From Bedellia somnulentella (lineage: Eukaryota; Arthropoda; Insecta; Lepidoptera; Bedelliidae): a DNA stretch of 64,000 nucleotides. The notes beneath the pieces were generated by a model, which had not been told where the DNA came from, did not search any database, and saw only the letters and a list, made by a program, of their open reading frames with translations. Location of the stretch: the NCBI GenBank assembly GCA_963576735.1, contig OY755181.1, forward strand, positions 1,984,001 to 2,048,000. Direction: 5' to 3'. A program made the position numbers and the translations under genes. Below, one piece after another: positions 25,581 to 36,188 of this stretch; within the stretch, counting starts at the first letter, position 1; each line of letters starts with the position of its first letter.

Positions 25581-26290
25581 ACTGGTGCCGTGGTGCCCGT
25601 GGTCACGGGCTGACTGACGAGCAGGCTCGGCTGGTAGTTTGTATATTATGTCTACAAACCGCGAGAGTTTAAAAGTGTAAGAAGTGTCGTGTATGTAATG
25701 TATTAGTTCTATTCTAGACCGATGCGCGTGTATGTTTACCAAGTATGAATAAACTGGACGTAAAAAGAAGACAAAAATAAAAATGATAACTTCTGTTCAG
25801 AATAATGACTTTTTGAAACAACACACTATGAATAAGCAAGATGAATTCTATGGATTATCCTATCCAATACTATGGATTACTTCGTTCAAAAATCAAGTGA
25901 CGTGCAGTGACTTTAAATTAAAATGATAGTTTAAGAGATACTACCACTAAGAGCACGTGGTCAAATAAAAAAACCTTTCGTTGTCATACTCTATTACTGA
26001 CATTATGTTTTTGGACCTACATTGGCTCTTTATGTATTTCCAAATTTTTGGTTTGTTTCAAGCATTATCGTTATGCACATAGTACATTACTAAGAATCTC
26101 GTTAAAATAAAATTATTTTCAGCCATCTTACCATGTCTTACCATTATCTCCTCTACCAGTATCTTGTCATATCAACGTGGACTTCAAAAACGCTACGAAT
26201 ATCATCTTTCTCTGCACAACGTAAGAAAACCGCAGCAGCTTCTAAAAACTAAAACCATAAATGACTATTTGATATTCATTTCTTTTTTGC
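25581..26290. other. Intergenic, unassigned
   Basis: Unique AT-rich sequence; only short open stretches with no recognisable domain. Confidence 0.4.
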
Positions 26291-26293
26291 CTA

Positions 26294-26655
26294 CGAAATC
26301 TTGTTTGCGATACAATATTTTGAAAAGAACTGTAAGAACTGTCGTGTTTAGGTTGCTTAAAGAACTATATTAAAACTTTTTATAACATACATATTCAATT
26401 CATACATATACTCACAGCCATAAATCCCAAAAAGGGGTAACGACAGCTTCAGAAACTCCTCAATTTGGAAGTTGATAGTAGACAAGAAAGTAGAAATAAA
26501 GTGTCGTTGGTGATGGGTCTCCAACCGCATCGCCGAAAGACCACTTAAAAATGCCCCATACCCTCTTCGTGGCCTCTTAAGACACCCATTGGTAGAAAGG
26601 GGCAGTGAAATTCTATGCCGGCACTAAACGGCATTTTATAACAATATATTATATA
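26294..26655. repeat. Segmental duplication I, copy 1
   Basis: CGAAATCTTGTTTGCGATAC through CTTTTTATAACATACATATT, a SINE-A2, then TTATAACAATATATTATATA. The same block with the same SINE-A2 insertion is at 44777-45137. Confidence 0.88.
26402..26634 (-). repeat. SINE-A2 copy in duplication I
   Basis: CATACATATACTCACAGCC tail and GCCGGCACTAAACGGC head; contains GGCAGTGAAATTC where most copies have GGTAGTG. Confidence 0.85.
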
Positions 26656-26659
26656 CTAG

Positions 26660-27090
26660 TACAAAATTAAGTTCCTTCTCGCTTTGTAGTAGATCCTACA
26701 TAGTAGATTACATTTAACTCAAATAAGTTAGACAAAATAAACAGTGGCCATACAACAAAAGTGGTTTAATGTTATTAAGTCGAGCAGACGTACCGACCAC
26801 AGGCTTAGTAGTCCTATTAAAGTTCTAATTGCTTCCCGTTTCCCTAATTACTGCGTCCTGTGTCGTTCCGGTGCTCTTATCAATTAAGTACCATTCCTTT
26901 ATAATGTTTTGTGCAGTTTCAAATATTGTTAAGACAATAAAGAAACATAAACACTAAGTTTGAAAAATACATTTTGAGCTGTTTGGGCATAAAAGTGTAA
27001 TTTTAGTAACCGATGCGAGATAAAACAAAACTGAACTAAATGTGGGTAGGTTTTATTTTATTGTAGTGAAGTAGTTTTCAACTAACTAAA
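26660..27090. other. Intergenic, unassigned
   Basis: No ORF or repeat recognised. Confidence 0.4.
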
Positions 27091-27096
27091 ATCATA

Positions 27097-27320
27097 GTGT
27101 AGTGTCCGCTTAGAATGGCACTACCCCTTTTCTTCCCGTGGATGTTTTTAAGAGACGACTAAGGGTATGGGGGTTTTTAAGTGATTTTTTAGTTATTTTT
27201 ATTTACTATTTTTTCCTCACTCAAGTTCCAAAAGTAGGTAAGGATTTCTTCATTCTTAAGCTCCGGCTATCGTTTTTTTGTATAAATAGCCTATAGCCTA
27301 TAGTGAATGTATGTTTGTAA
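27097..27320 (+). repeat. SINE-A copy
   Basis: Head GTAGTGTCCGCTTAGAATG; the GGAGACCCATC segment is deleted; tail GTGAATGTATGTTTG. Confidence 0.78.
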
Positions 27321-27359
27321 ATCATTGCGTGCCGCCTGCTGCATAGACACAAAAACTAT

Positions 27360-27440
27360 ATACATATACTCACGCCGTTATTTCCCATTGGAATAGGCAG
27401 AGATTATCGATCACCACCTTGTACAATCCTGGCAAACTTG
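27360..27440 (-). repeat. LINE-R 3' end fragment
   Basis: TACTCACGCCGTTATTTCCC then ATTGGAATAGGCAGAGATTA on the + strand is the inverted LINE-R end. Confidence 0.65.
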
Positions 27441-27520
27441 TGTACTATGTCATACAAAATGGTACAAAATACCAACTTGTGAGACTAAGTGATAAGTTTA
27501 TAAACAAACACCTAAGTATA

Positions 27521-27686
27521 ATGCTGTGTAGTATCGACTCAGAAAAGCACTATCCAATTTTTTCCCATCGGTGATCGTAATAGGCGACTAACGGTATCGG
27601 GGCTTTTTAAGTTATTTTGGGCGATGCGGTTGCAGACTTATCATCATAAACATTCATTTTAAAATATTTTCCCCACTTAACTTCCC
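27521..27686 (+). repeat. SINE-A, 3' truncated
   Basis: Head CTGTGTAGTATCGACTCAG; stops at CCCCACTTAACTTCC where the next copy starts. Confidence 0.75.
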
Positions 27687-27938
27687 GTTTGCCGTGTAGT
27701 GCTGGCTTAGAATGTTGCTACCCCTTTCTACCCAAGGGTGTCGTAAGAGGCGACTAAGGGTATTGGGGCTTTTTATTTGATTTTTGGGCGTTGCGGTTGG
27801 AGACCCATCACCAAAAACCTTTATTTTACCGCCTTTTCCCCACTCCACTTCCAAAAGTGGCTGAGGAATTTATAATTCCTTGGCTCTGGCTACCCCTTCT
27901 AGGGAATTATAGCCGTGAGTATATGTGTATATATGTGA
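27687..27938 (+). repeat. SINE-A2 copy
   Basis: GCCGTGTAGTGCTGGCTTAG to GCCGTGAGTATATGTGTAT; complete. It lies in tandem after the truncated copy. Confidence 0.87.
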
Positions 27939-27939
27939 T

Positions 27940-28020
27940 TAACTTCCGAAAGTGGCTCAAGAATTTTCTGATTCAGGAGCTCTACCCCTTTTAGGGATGA
28001 ATAGAAGTGAGTCTATAAAT
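27940..28020 (+). repeat. SINE-A 3' fragment
   Basis: ACTTCCGAAAGTGGCTCAAG to AGGGATGAATAGAAGTGAG, a third piece in the same direction. Confidence 0.6.
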
Positions 28021-29110
28021 AAAAAAAATTGGAAAATAAACTAGGTGTGCTGGTAATTAATCGATAATACACATCTAAATAAATTGGCTTCAAATAATCT
28101 TTTTCGTTGCAAAATTATACAACAACATACAACAAACAATGTTTTTGAACTATAAGTTTATAAGAAAATAAATCTTAATGTTTTATGTCGTCTTTATCTT
28201 TCTTATTAGAATTAAAACTTTCTTAAGCCGTAAGTTTTAATTGTTTCAAGTTGCACTAATTTTGGTTGATATGTTGACGTCTGTTGCATTGCAATCCATC
28301 TTGCGAAAAGAAACGAAACTGCTTGAAGGTATACCATGCACCTTTGTCATTCATAAAATTGTGCGATTTCTCTTATAAGTTTCCTGATCGGCATTGTGGC
28401 TTGCAAACCGATTTATCTTCAATCCAAAGCCGCTTTTACTGAGTACTTAATGCGGTTTGGTACATCCAGGTGTACATTTTGAAAGATGTCACGTCCATAC
28501 TAGTAACTTCTACTGAGTTGTTAAAATTTGCATTTATAGTGACTTATTTTTCCGTATAGTTGTAATTTTTAAACTGTCTGTATAACTGTCATAGAAATTT
28601 GCTCTGGACTTTTTGAGAATGTCGAATCTGAGTAGGATCTCAAGAATTCTTAGGTCTGATCATACACAGATTGATAATGAAGTCCGATTTAAATCATATT
28701 TTTAACGACTCCGAGGTTCTCTATTTCGGGTAATAATGACTAATATTATACCCCAAAGGCAGCCAATTAAACAAGCGATGCTAAAGCTTTATTCAAGAGC
28801 TAGAAAGCCACCAAAATGAACATAAATTCACTAGTTTTCAGCAGGTTGTACCCCTTTTAAAGGAGGCATAACTCGCTTCGTAAATTATCTAAACTACGTA
28901 CGCTTTCAAAACTTTTAATGGAGTCAATTTGGACCCGCATTCAAAACAGGCAGCGCACGTATAGATGCGGCCAGGTACACACTTTATAAACATTATTGTT
29001 GTCCTCTAATTGCTTTAAACTTCAATCGATTATTACATCGATTTTAGATTTAACGGTATTCACTTACAACAATCAGTGAGAGTAACGAACTTTAACTTTA
29101 TATAAGAAGT
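28020..29110. other. Unique AT-rich stretch
   Basis: The longest stretch in this part free of window repeats. No ORF over 60 codons is convincing and no RNA gene was recognised. It may be regulatory or simply spacer. Confidence 0.4.
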
Positions 29111-29116
29111 CTATGA

Positions 29117-29326
29117 AATACATACATACATACATATACTCACGGCTATAAATCCCTAGACTTTTGGAAGTTGCGTGGGGAATAGATGGTGAAATAAAAG
29201 TTCTTGGTGATGGGTCTCCAACCGCATCGCCCAAAAATCCCTTAAAAGCCCCAATACCGTTAGTCACGTTTTACGTACACCCACCGGAAGAAATGGGGTA
29301 GTGCTATTCTAAGCAGACACTACACG
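29117..29326 (-). repeat. SINE-A1 copy, internal deletion
   Basis: Loses the segment between AAATCCCTAGA and CTTTTGGAAG. Confidence 0.84.
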
Positions 29327-29640
29327 GATGCAGTAATAAACTGCAAAAACGAATGTCTTTGAAATAACATCGAAGGTCAAACACTGCTACAGTTTTTTGA
29401 TAAAATAAAGGTCAGTCATAGCTTTATTTGATTTAATTTCAAGAAAATATTGTTTAAAAACCTAAGATCTCGAAAGGGTTTTGTAATCAGCAACACTTTT
29501 ATAAAACTTTGCATACCGAATTGCAAATAGTCTACCTATCGCCTTCGAAAGAATGTAATGAAAACCAAAATAGGAGGGCCTATGCAATTAGAATTAAGAA
29601 CAGTAATTATTATACTCAAAGTTTCGTGGCACAATTTAAA

Positions 29641-29884
29641 CATACATACATATACTCACGGCTATAAATCCCAAGAAGGGGTAGCCAGAGCTAAAGAATT
29701 AAAAATTCCTAAGCCACTTTTGGAAAGTTGAGTGGGGAAAAGATGGTGAGATAAAGGTGGTTGGTGATGGGTCTCCAACTGCATCGCCCAAAAATCCCTT
29801 AAAAGCCCCGATACCGTTAGTCGCCTTTTACGTACACCCACCGGAAGAAATGGGGTAGTGCTATTCTAAGCCGACACTACACAG
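29641..29884 (-). repeat. SINE-A1 copy
   Basis: Complete, close to the family consensus. Confidence 0.88.
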
Positions 29885-29889
29885 CAATT

Positions 29890-30288
29890 CAAAGCAGTTA
29901 CAATATACAACAAACCTATAACCAGTAACAGATAATAAAAGGCACTGCAATGTGCAAACGGGACACAAAAACAAGTGAGGTTGAACCTGCCAAATGAAAT
30001 GAATCTTTATTCCAGCAGAGCACAAAAGTTTAGTGTTAGTGCTCATTGAAGTGCCAAAGAAGGCACGTATAGATGGGTTTAAGTTTTAAATCTCACAGTC
30101 AACTTCGTCGGTCTCTGTGTAAACTTTAGCCTCTTCCTAGCAGTTAGAAAAGAGAATTAGATTGCACTCGAGCTGCTGGTCTGTGGATTAGGCTTGGTTA
30201 GTTATTGCGTTTGAAGGACTACTAAAATATATTTTTTAAATTAAATTTACGGGTGTAATGCAATTTTATTTGTTACTTTTCAAGCGTA
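29890..30288. other. Intergenic, unassigned
   Basis: No supported feature. Confidence 0.4.
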
Positions 30289-30289
30289 A

Positions 30290-30440
30290 CAACCATTGTA
30301 GCTCAGTGGGATGAATACCGCTTCTAACACAGATTTGTGTGGTAGGTTCAATTCTTGAGCTTACCAATGTGTCTTTACTAAAGTCTTATGTGTGATCCCT
30401 TTTTCAAAGTTGATAACGGCGATGAAACTCCTATAGCTGA
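30290..30440 (+). repeat. SINE-B relic
   Basis: ATTGTAGCTCAGTGGGATGA (A-box-like) and TAGGTTCAATTCTTG (B-box-like), then a short, much changed body. Confidence 0.5.
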
Positions 30441-30569
30441 AATAAACTAAGATATGCCGTCATGCTTCCGATAAAAGACAAATGTTTCGCTTAAATCTTT
30501 CAATTTAACTTTAAAATGATATTTTCACCAACAGCCATGTGCTCAAAAAGGCAGGTGTCCGAAGTTCGA

Positions 30570-30766
30570 AGAATAAAAGAGCATGTATGAAAAGATTGAT
30601 GGATGTGAATGAAGCTCTCTAGCTTCATTCACATCCGTCAATCCTCCAGCAAACCTCTCTAGGTTTGCCAGGATCGTACAAAGTGGCGATCCATAGTCTC
30701 TGCCTACCCCAATGGGAACTAACGGCGTGAGAATATGTATGTATGTATGTATGTAGCCATGGGTTG
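30570..30766 (+). repeat. LINE-R 3' end with internal hairpin
   Basis: AATAAAAGAGCATGTATGAAA to GGCGTGAGAATATGTATG. After TGGATGTGAATGAAGC the sequence turns back as GCTTCATTCACATCC before resuming CAAACCTCTCTAGG, an inserted inverted piece. Confidence 0.7.
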
Positions 30767-30867
30767 TTGACGTACATTTAGATGAGAAATCTTTTAACCT
30801 CTCAATCCTGAAAGTGGGTATGTATGTATGTGTTAATTCTAATTACCCCTTTTTGAGACCAGAGCCG

Positions 30868-31010
30868 GTTTTTGGGCGATGCGGTTGGAGATCCATCACC
30901 AACATCTACCATCTTGTCCGTTATCAACTTCCAAATGTGGCTGAGGAGTTTCTATCTCTAAATCTCTGGCTACTCTTTTTTGGGATTTATGGCCGTGAGT
31001 ATATGTTAAG
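30868..31010 (+). repeat. SINE-A2, 5' truncated
   Basis: TTTTTGGGCGATGCGGTTGG to ATGGCCGTGAGTATATG. Confidence 0.78.
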
Positions 31011-31021
31011 TTATGTTGAAT

Positions 31022-31100
31022 AGCTGTATCAGCTTAGAATATCACTTGCTCATTTCTTCTCGTGTATTACGTACGAGTCGAATGAGGATATTTGATAATT
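31022..31100 (+). repeat. SINE-A head fragment
   Basis: AGCTGTATCAGCTTAGAATA and CTCATTTCTTCTCGTG; only the first 75 bp. Confidence 0.55.
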
Positions 31101-31184
31101 TGTCTTAACTGATTGTTGGGCTATTCAACTTTAGAAAAATACAAACAAACAAGTTAATAAAAATATAATATGTGTTTTCTCTAA

Positions 31185-31400
31185 GTCAGTCAATGATGTT
31201 TATTGTTCACGCATAGTTTATTTTTCAAAATAAATTAATTACTAACATTTTTTGAACGTTTGAAGTTTGTAAAGAGAATAAAAAACAAGAAACTCCTTAA
31301 ATTAAGTAATTACAGTATTTCGTAAAATTTTGCGTTAAACGTATTGATACTTTTTAAAGATTTTCCATGCGACCAAACCAAACGCTAGTTTGACATAGTA
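31185..31400 (-). repeat. LINE-K 3' UTR fragment
   Basis: TTTATTTTTCAAAATAAATT through CATGCGACCAAACCAAACGC on the + strand is the inverted LINE-K 3' UTR. Confidence 0.65.
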
Positions 31401-31899
31401 CATCTGCCGCACCTTCAAGGTTTCGAGTCTGAAGTAAACGACACACCAACTTATTTTCCCTCACTCACCTCCAGTAAAGCTAACTCGTTAAAATAACCCA
31501 GTTACAATCGAAACAAAATGTAATCTAGAAAATGATTATCTGTAAAGAAATTCCCGAGACGTTTCACCGTTCAGTAGAGTAGCAGTGAGCACGGAAGGGT
31601 AGGATTAATTTTGTTAATCGGCCTTAGCTACGCTGGGCGAGCTTTCAATCCTGTCTCTAGCTGCTTTCAATACACCTCCAAATTGCGCCATTAAAAGTTC
31701 CCCAACAACCTTAGACTTAAAATTGTTAGAGCTGCTTGTTTTGCGAAGCGTTCCAACTTGGCGAAATAACATTTAGTTTTCGTTATTGTTGCTTTGTAAT
31801 TGTATATTTCCGTGTGTTTATTGTGTATTTGTTTATCTTGTGGATTTTGATGGTATCTTCAATAGAGGACAACCGTAGTCGTAGAGGACGTAGAGCGTA

Positions 31900-33192
31900 C
31901 CAGGCCACTCAGAAAGTATTGCGAAAAAAGGTTTTAATTTATGAAACACTGGCCGGTTGTAATGTATACTGAAAATATGAGTCTTTATAAATAAAAAAAG
32001 GTACGTTCCAATTTTGAAATTTCCCTCTTTATTTTTTACGAGCTATTTTAAATTGTCGTGTCTTACGGAAAAATGAATCTGAGCCGGGAACATTTTCGCG
32101 CTATGATTTTTTACGATTTCAAATGTCGCTTAAAACCAGACGAATCATACGATAGACTTCAAATGGCGTTTATAGATGAAGGGCCTTCCAAGGCAACCGT
32201 GTATCGTTGGTATAACAAATTCAAGCGTGGTCGATTAACTTTGCGGGATGAAGAAAGAAGTGGTCGCCCTCTAACGGCTGTTACGGATGAAAACGTGGTG
32301 GAAGTGAAAAATTTAATTCATGACAATAGGCGAATAACGTATCTAGAGATTCAACACATTATGTAGATTGGATCGGGAAGCGTTGATGAGATTTTACACG
32401 AACATCTTCACGTGAGGAGGATAGTTTCACGCTGGGTGCCACACAACCTCACCGAGGTACAGAAACAGGCCCGGGTGGAATGGTGTCGTGATATGATTAA
32501 TAAATTTGATGCTAGCTCGTCTCGGCGTGTTTACGAAACCGTTACAGGTGATGAGTCCTGGATTTATCAATACGATCCAGAAACGAAGCGCCAGTCGGCG
32601 GTTTGGGTATTTCAAAACGAAGCGACCCCTACCAAAGTGAAGAGATCTACAAGCGGTGGGAAGATTTTGATCGCAAGTTTTTTTCAATATGACTGGCTAT
32701 TTGGTGTCAATTCCTTTACAAGATCAAAGAAGTATTAACGCAGACTGGTATACTACTAAATGTTTGCCAGTAGTTTTCTCAGTTGTGAGCAACAATCGAC
32801 CAAACACAGGGATCCGCGGGCTACTGCTTCACCACGACAACGCGCCCGCTCACACCGCGCTCAAAACGACGGACTTCCTGAACAGCACGCCGGTCAAACT
32901 CTTGGGTCACCCTCCTTACAGCCCTGACCTGGCACCGTGTGACTTCTTTTTATTCCCTAAAATAAAAAATCAACTCAAAGGGATACAATTTTCATCGCCG
33001 GAAAATGCGCTGTCAGCGTTTCAGCGGACTGTAAATGAGGTGTCTGCAGCGGACTGGAAAAAGTGTTTCGAAATCTGGTTTAGACGTATGAAACTTTGTA
33101 TAGATGCTGGTGGAGAGCACTTTAAAAAGATTTAATAAAATACATTTTTACCCATAGTTTTTTTTTTCGCAAAATTTTCTGAGTGTCCCACG
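31900..33192 (+). mobile_element. Mariner-like element 2, terminal repeats and TA duplication intact
   Basis: Left end CACTCAGAAAGTATTGCGAA and inverted right end CACTCAGAAAATTTTGCGAA form terminal inverted repeats of about 30 bp. TA flanks both sides (31898-31899 and 33193-33194). Length 1293 bp is normal for mariner. Confidence 0.88.
32058..33135 (+). pseudogene. Mariner transposase 2, DD34D, inactivated
   Basis: N-terminal HTH (HFRAMIFYDFKCRLKPDESY), GRPLTAVT linker, then a premature TAG at 32364-32366; the same frame resumes GSGSVDEILHEHLHVRRIVS, WVPHNLTEVQ and TGDESWIYQYDPETKRQ (first Asp). Near 32690 the frame shifts by one and continues from 32689 to 33135 with LLLHHDNAPAHTA (second Asp) and YSPDLAPCDFFLFP (third Asp); 34 residues separate the last two. 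It belongs to a different mariner group from element 1. One stop and one frameshift make it non-functional, although all catalytic Asp codons remain. Confidence 0.87.
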
Positions 33193-33362
33193 TATTTTGA
33201 GCAAGCAGAGGAAATACTAAATGGGCATAGTACTAAAGTAGGATGAAATAAGTTAATGTACTTTAGTAACAATCATGACGATCTATGTGTAATTTTTAGT
33301 TGGTATCACTCATTGGGATTACTTCATTCTAGAAATCCAATAAAATCTAGAATCTTCCGCTT

Positions 33363-33580
33363 CACACATATATCCCGGCCATAAATACCAAACCGGGGTA
33401 GCCAGAGCTTCAGAGCTAGAAACTCCTCAGCCACATTTGGAAGTTTATCGGGGACAAGATGGTAGAAATAAAGTAAGATGGTTTCCAACCGCATCGCCCA
33501 AAAACCTCTGTAAAAAGCCCCTTCCTACCCGTGGGTAGAAAAAACATGTCACATCCTAAGCCGGCACGACACGGACATTT
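33363..33580 (-). repeat. SINE-A2 copy
   Basis: Tail decayed to CACACATATATCCCGGCC; head CTAAGCCGGCACGACACGG. Confidence 0.8.
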
Positions 33581-33717
33581 TATAGTCTACGAGTTTGTTT
33601 ATTTTTACCCATCCAACAAATGATTCCGCTTCACTATATCATCAAATAATAAATTAAAAAAAGAAGAGATCAAGAAACTACAAAACAATAATTACTAAAC
33701 TGCTAAAAACGCTAGCA

Positions 33718-34086
33718 ACCGTGATAGCCCAGTGGGTAGAACACTCGGTTATCGTGCAAACGACTAGTGTTCAAATCCTGGGTCGGGCCTACACCAATTT
33801 GTCTTTTCTAAAGACATATGTGTGGTTAATTTATCATGGTTGTTAACGGTGAGGGAAAACATCGTGAGGAAACCCACATGGCTGAGTTGTACTTAGTCAT
33901 GTGACAGCGTATTCGTACAAAACGGCGATAGGCCTGCCCCCTATCACGTGAGTACACTGTCCATGCAAAACGTGGGTACTCTGAACACCAGGTGACAAAG
34001 TCACGTGATGTTAAGAAGTATTAGTACCTCTGCCAACCCCTTCGGGGATATTCGGAGTGAACGTTTATGTTATGTTATGTTATGTA
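33718..34086 (+). repeat. SINE-B copy, best preserved
   Basis: A-box GTGATAGCCCAGTGGGTAG, B-box GTGTTCAAATCCTGGG, the full body, and ATGTT repeats at the end. Nearly identical to 59398-59765. Confidence 0.9.
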
Positions 34087-34495
34087 AAAACGCTTAAAGT
34101 ATCTGTAACAGTGAACGATTATTTAGCACAACTAGCACGGATCAGCGCTTCGTACCGGCTCGTACCGAAATACGATTCAATTGAATACATTAAAAGTTCG
34201 TTGGATTCACTTATAACAATTCCGGTAACAATTACACCCTGCAAATAATATTTGAAGACGGAGTCATCGGCGACTTTGGATGGATATAAATGCTTATTTA
34301 CATACAATATGCATGTCTCTAAATGCATTTGCGATTCGTTGTATTAAACATCTGATTGTTTTTTTACACGATTAGGGTTTGTGTTCATTTATTACAAGAT
34401 TGAAATTACACACTCTAGGACCAGAATTAAAACAAATATCCGTAGATAAGACACGATACGTCAAACTCATAGATGATGTAAATACTAAACCCTTA
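34087..34495. other. Intergenic, unassigned
   Basis: No supported feature; a 63-codon + strand open stretch has no recognisable domain. Confidence 0.4.
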
Positions 34496-34499
34496 GATA

Positions 34500-34770
34500 A
34501 CAGTAAATAAAGAATAAATAAAGGAAAGAAAAATCTCGACACAGGCGGGGATCGAACCCGCGACCTCGGGTAAACGCCCCGGACGCTCTGCCAACTGAGC
34601 TACCGTGTCAGTTGGCTGCCAGTGCGAAATTCTTCTATCCTTTATTTCGTTTACACGTTTAAGTAGTGTTTGCGTTTCCTACCTCCGAATTTTTTACTAA
34701 TTCGGAAGGCCACTTGTCTACCTTTTCAGATAGAATGCAAATGTTGAAAACGCCTAACTATCACATTAGA
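34500..34770 (-). repeat. Repeat-C copy
   Basis: Runs from AAATAAAGGAAAGAAAAATC to ACGCCTAACTATCACATTA and includes the tRNA-like segment. Confidence 0.7.
34538..34609 (-). tRNA. tRNA-like segment in Repeat-C (probably not a functional tRNA)
   Basis: The acceptor stem GACACGG pairs with CTGTGTC (one G-U). The D-arm GCTCAGTTGGCAGAGC and T-arm GCGGGTTCGATCCCCGC are perfect. The anticodon arm is poor: stem with a C-C mismatch and an 8-nt loop. Because the same segment recurs in Repeat-C copies at 11836 and 40086, it is best seen as the tRNA-derived part of a mobile repeat. Confidence 0.5.
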
Positions 34771-34843
34771 TAACAGTTTTAAAAGGCGGTGATAACGTCA
34801 AAACAAAAGGTTGATAAAAAATTGCATAGTTTTATGAGTTGCC

Positions 34844-35088
34844 GTGTATTGCCGGCTTAGAATGTCGCTACCCCTTTCTACACACGGGTGTCGTAAGAGG
34901 CGACTAAGGGTATTGGGGCTTTTTATTGGATTTTTGGGCGATGCGTTGGAGACTCATCACCAAAAACCTTTATTCTTGCCATCTTTTCCCCACTCAACTT
35001 CCAAAAGTGGCTGAGGAATTTATAATTCCTTAGCTCTGGCTACCCCTTCAAGGGATATGTAGCCGTGAGATATATATGTATGTATGTA
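34844..35088 (+). repeat. SINE-A2 copy
   Basis: GCCGTGTATTGCCGGCTTAG to ATATATGTATGTATG; full length. Confidence 0.87.
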
Positions 35089-35139
35089 ACTTTCGCACCA
35101 TTAACTCCAAAGAAGTAGCAGATGCACTAATACATCTGA

Positions 35140-35320
35140 GCATCACGTAAAACTTCAGAGTACTTACGTTTTTCTTGGACACTGCAATCACGTGGTACAG
35201 CCTATTGCCGCTTTGTTCGAATACACTGTCACACGGCCAAAGAAAATTCAGCTATATCAGTTCCCTCACTATAATTTCCCACCCGACTAACAACCATGGT
35301 AAACCACACATATGACACAT
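35140..35320 (-). repeat. SINE-B, diverged and 3' truncated
   Basis: CTTTGTTCGAATACACTGTC, CACTATAATTTCCCACCC and ACAACCATGGTAAACCACAC mark an old copy. Confidence 0.55.
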
Positions 35321-35430
35321 TGGTGGAGGTTCGATTCAGGATCACTGAATTATAATTACCGTCGAAATTGAGACCTACGAATCGAACCTTACTTACTGAC
35401 TTACCTCAACTAAGTTTTATTTTTATAATT

Positions 35431-35674
35431 CTCATACATATACTCACGGGTATAAATCCCAAAAATTGGTAGCTAGAGCTTCGGAGCTGCAAACTCCTCA
35501 GCCACATTTGGAAGTTGATAGAGTACAAGGTGGTATAAATAAAGTATCGTTGGTGATTGGTTTCCAACCGCATCGCCCAGAAACCAATTAATAAAAGCCC
35601 CATACCGTTAGTCGCCTCTGACGACACCCGTGGGTAGAAAGTGTAGAAACATTCTATGCCAGCACCACACGGTA
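35431..35674 (-). repeat. SINE-A2 copy
   Basis: CATACATATACTCACGGG to GCCAGCACCACACGG. Confidence 0.85.
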
Positions 35675-35728
35675 CTATTAAAAGCCAGATATTTACGATT
35701 TAAAAACGGTATAAGAACAGCACAGTGG

Positions 35729-35974
35729 TGCTGTGTAGTGTCGGCTTAGAATAGCACTACCCCTTTTCTTCCGGTGGGTGTATGTAAGAGGCGACTAACG
35801 GTATTGGGGCTTTTTAAGGGATTTTTGGGCGATGCGGTTGGAGACCCATCACCAACAACCTTTATTTTACCATCTTTTCCCCACGCAACTTCCAAAAGTG
35901 GCTGAGGAATTTCTAAATCATTAGCTCTGGCTACCCCTTCTAGGGATTTATAGCCGTGAGTATATGTATATATG
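35729..35974 (+). repeat. SINE-A1 copy
   Basis: CTGTGTAGTGTCGGCTTAG to GAGTATATGTATATATG; near consensus. Confidence 0.9.
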
Positions 35975-36008
35975 TTTGTATAAGAAAGTGTTTCCAAACT
36001 GGCAGCAC

Positions 36009-36140
36009 TCTAAATTGAGAAGAACAAAACAGTATGAACGACAAGATTAATGAAGTGAGGAAGGCAATAGAGATTTGTCAGGATAGTTCTATCTAGCTAT
36101 TAATAGTCTCTACCTACCTGAATATAAATTTATGGCACGA
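36009..36140 (+). repeat. LINE-R 3' relic
   Basis: GTATGAACGACAAGATTAATG, AGATTTGTCAGGATAG and AGTCTCTACCTACC follow the order of the LINE-R end but are heavily mutated. Confidence 0.45.
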
Positions 36141-36188
36141 GTGAAGTAAGGGTTAGTGAATTTATGATCTTTGAAAATTATAAAAGTA

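Larger units (their letters stand above)
31850..33239 (+). pseudogene. Possible host first exon interrupted by mariner 2
   Basis: Before the element ATGGTATCTTCAATAGAGG opens MVSSIEDNRSRRGRRA, and the TA target falls inside a Tyr codon. After it, the same frame continues FEQAEEILNGHSTK to a donor-like GTAGGA at 33237. With the element and one TA removed there would be an uninterrupted 31-codon exon. I recognise no family, and no second exon was found; the open frame could be chance. Confidence 0.35.

Noticed and set aside
35746..35997. Many 60-100 codon frames with motifs such as GDGSPTASPKNPLKSP
   Set aside because: These recur wherever SINE-A lies on the given strand; they are translations of a non-coding repeat.
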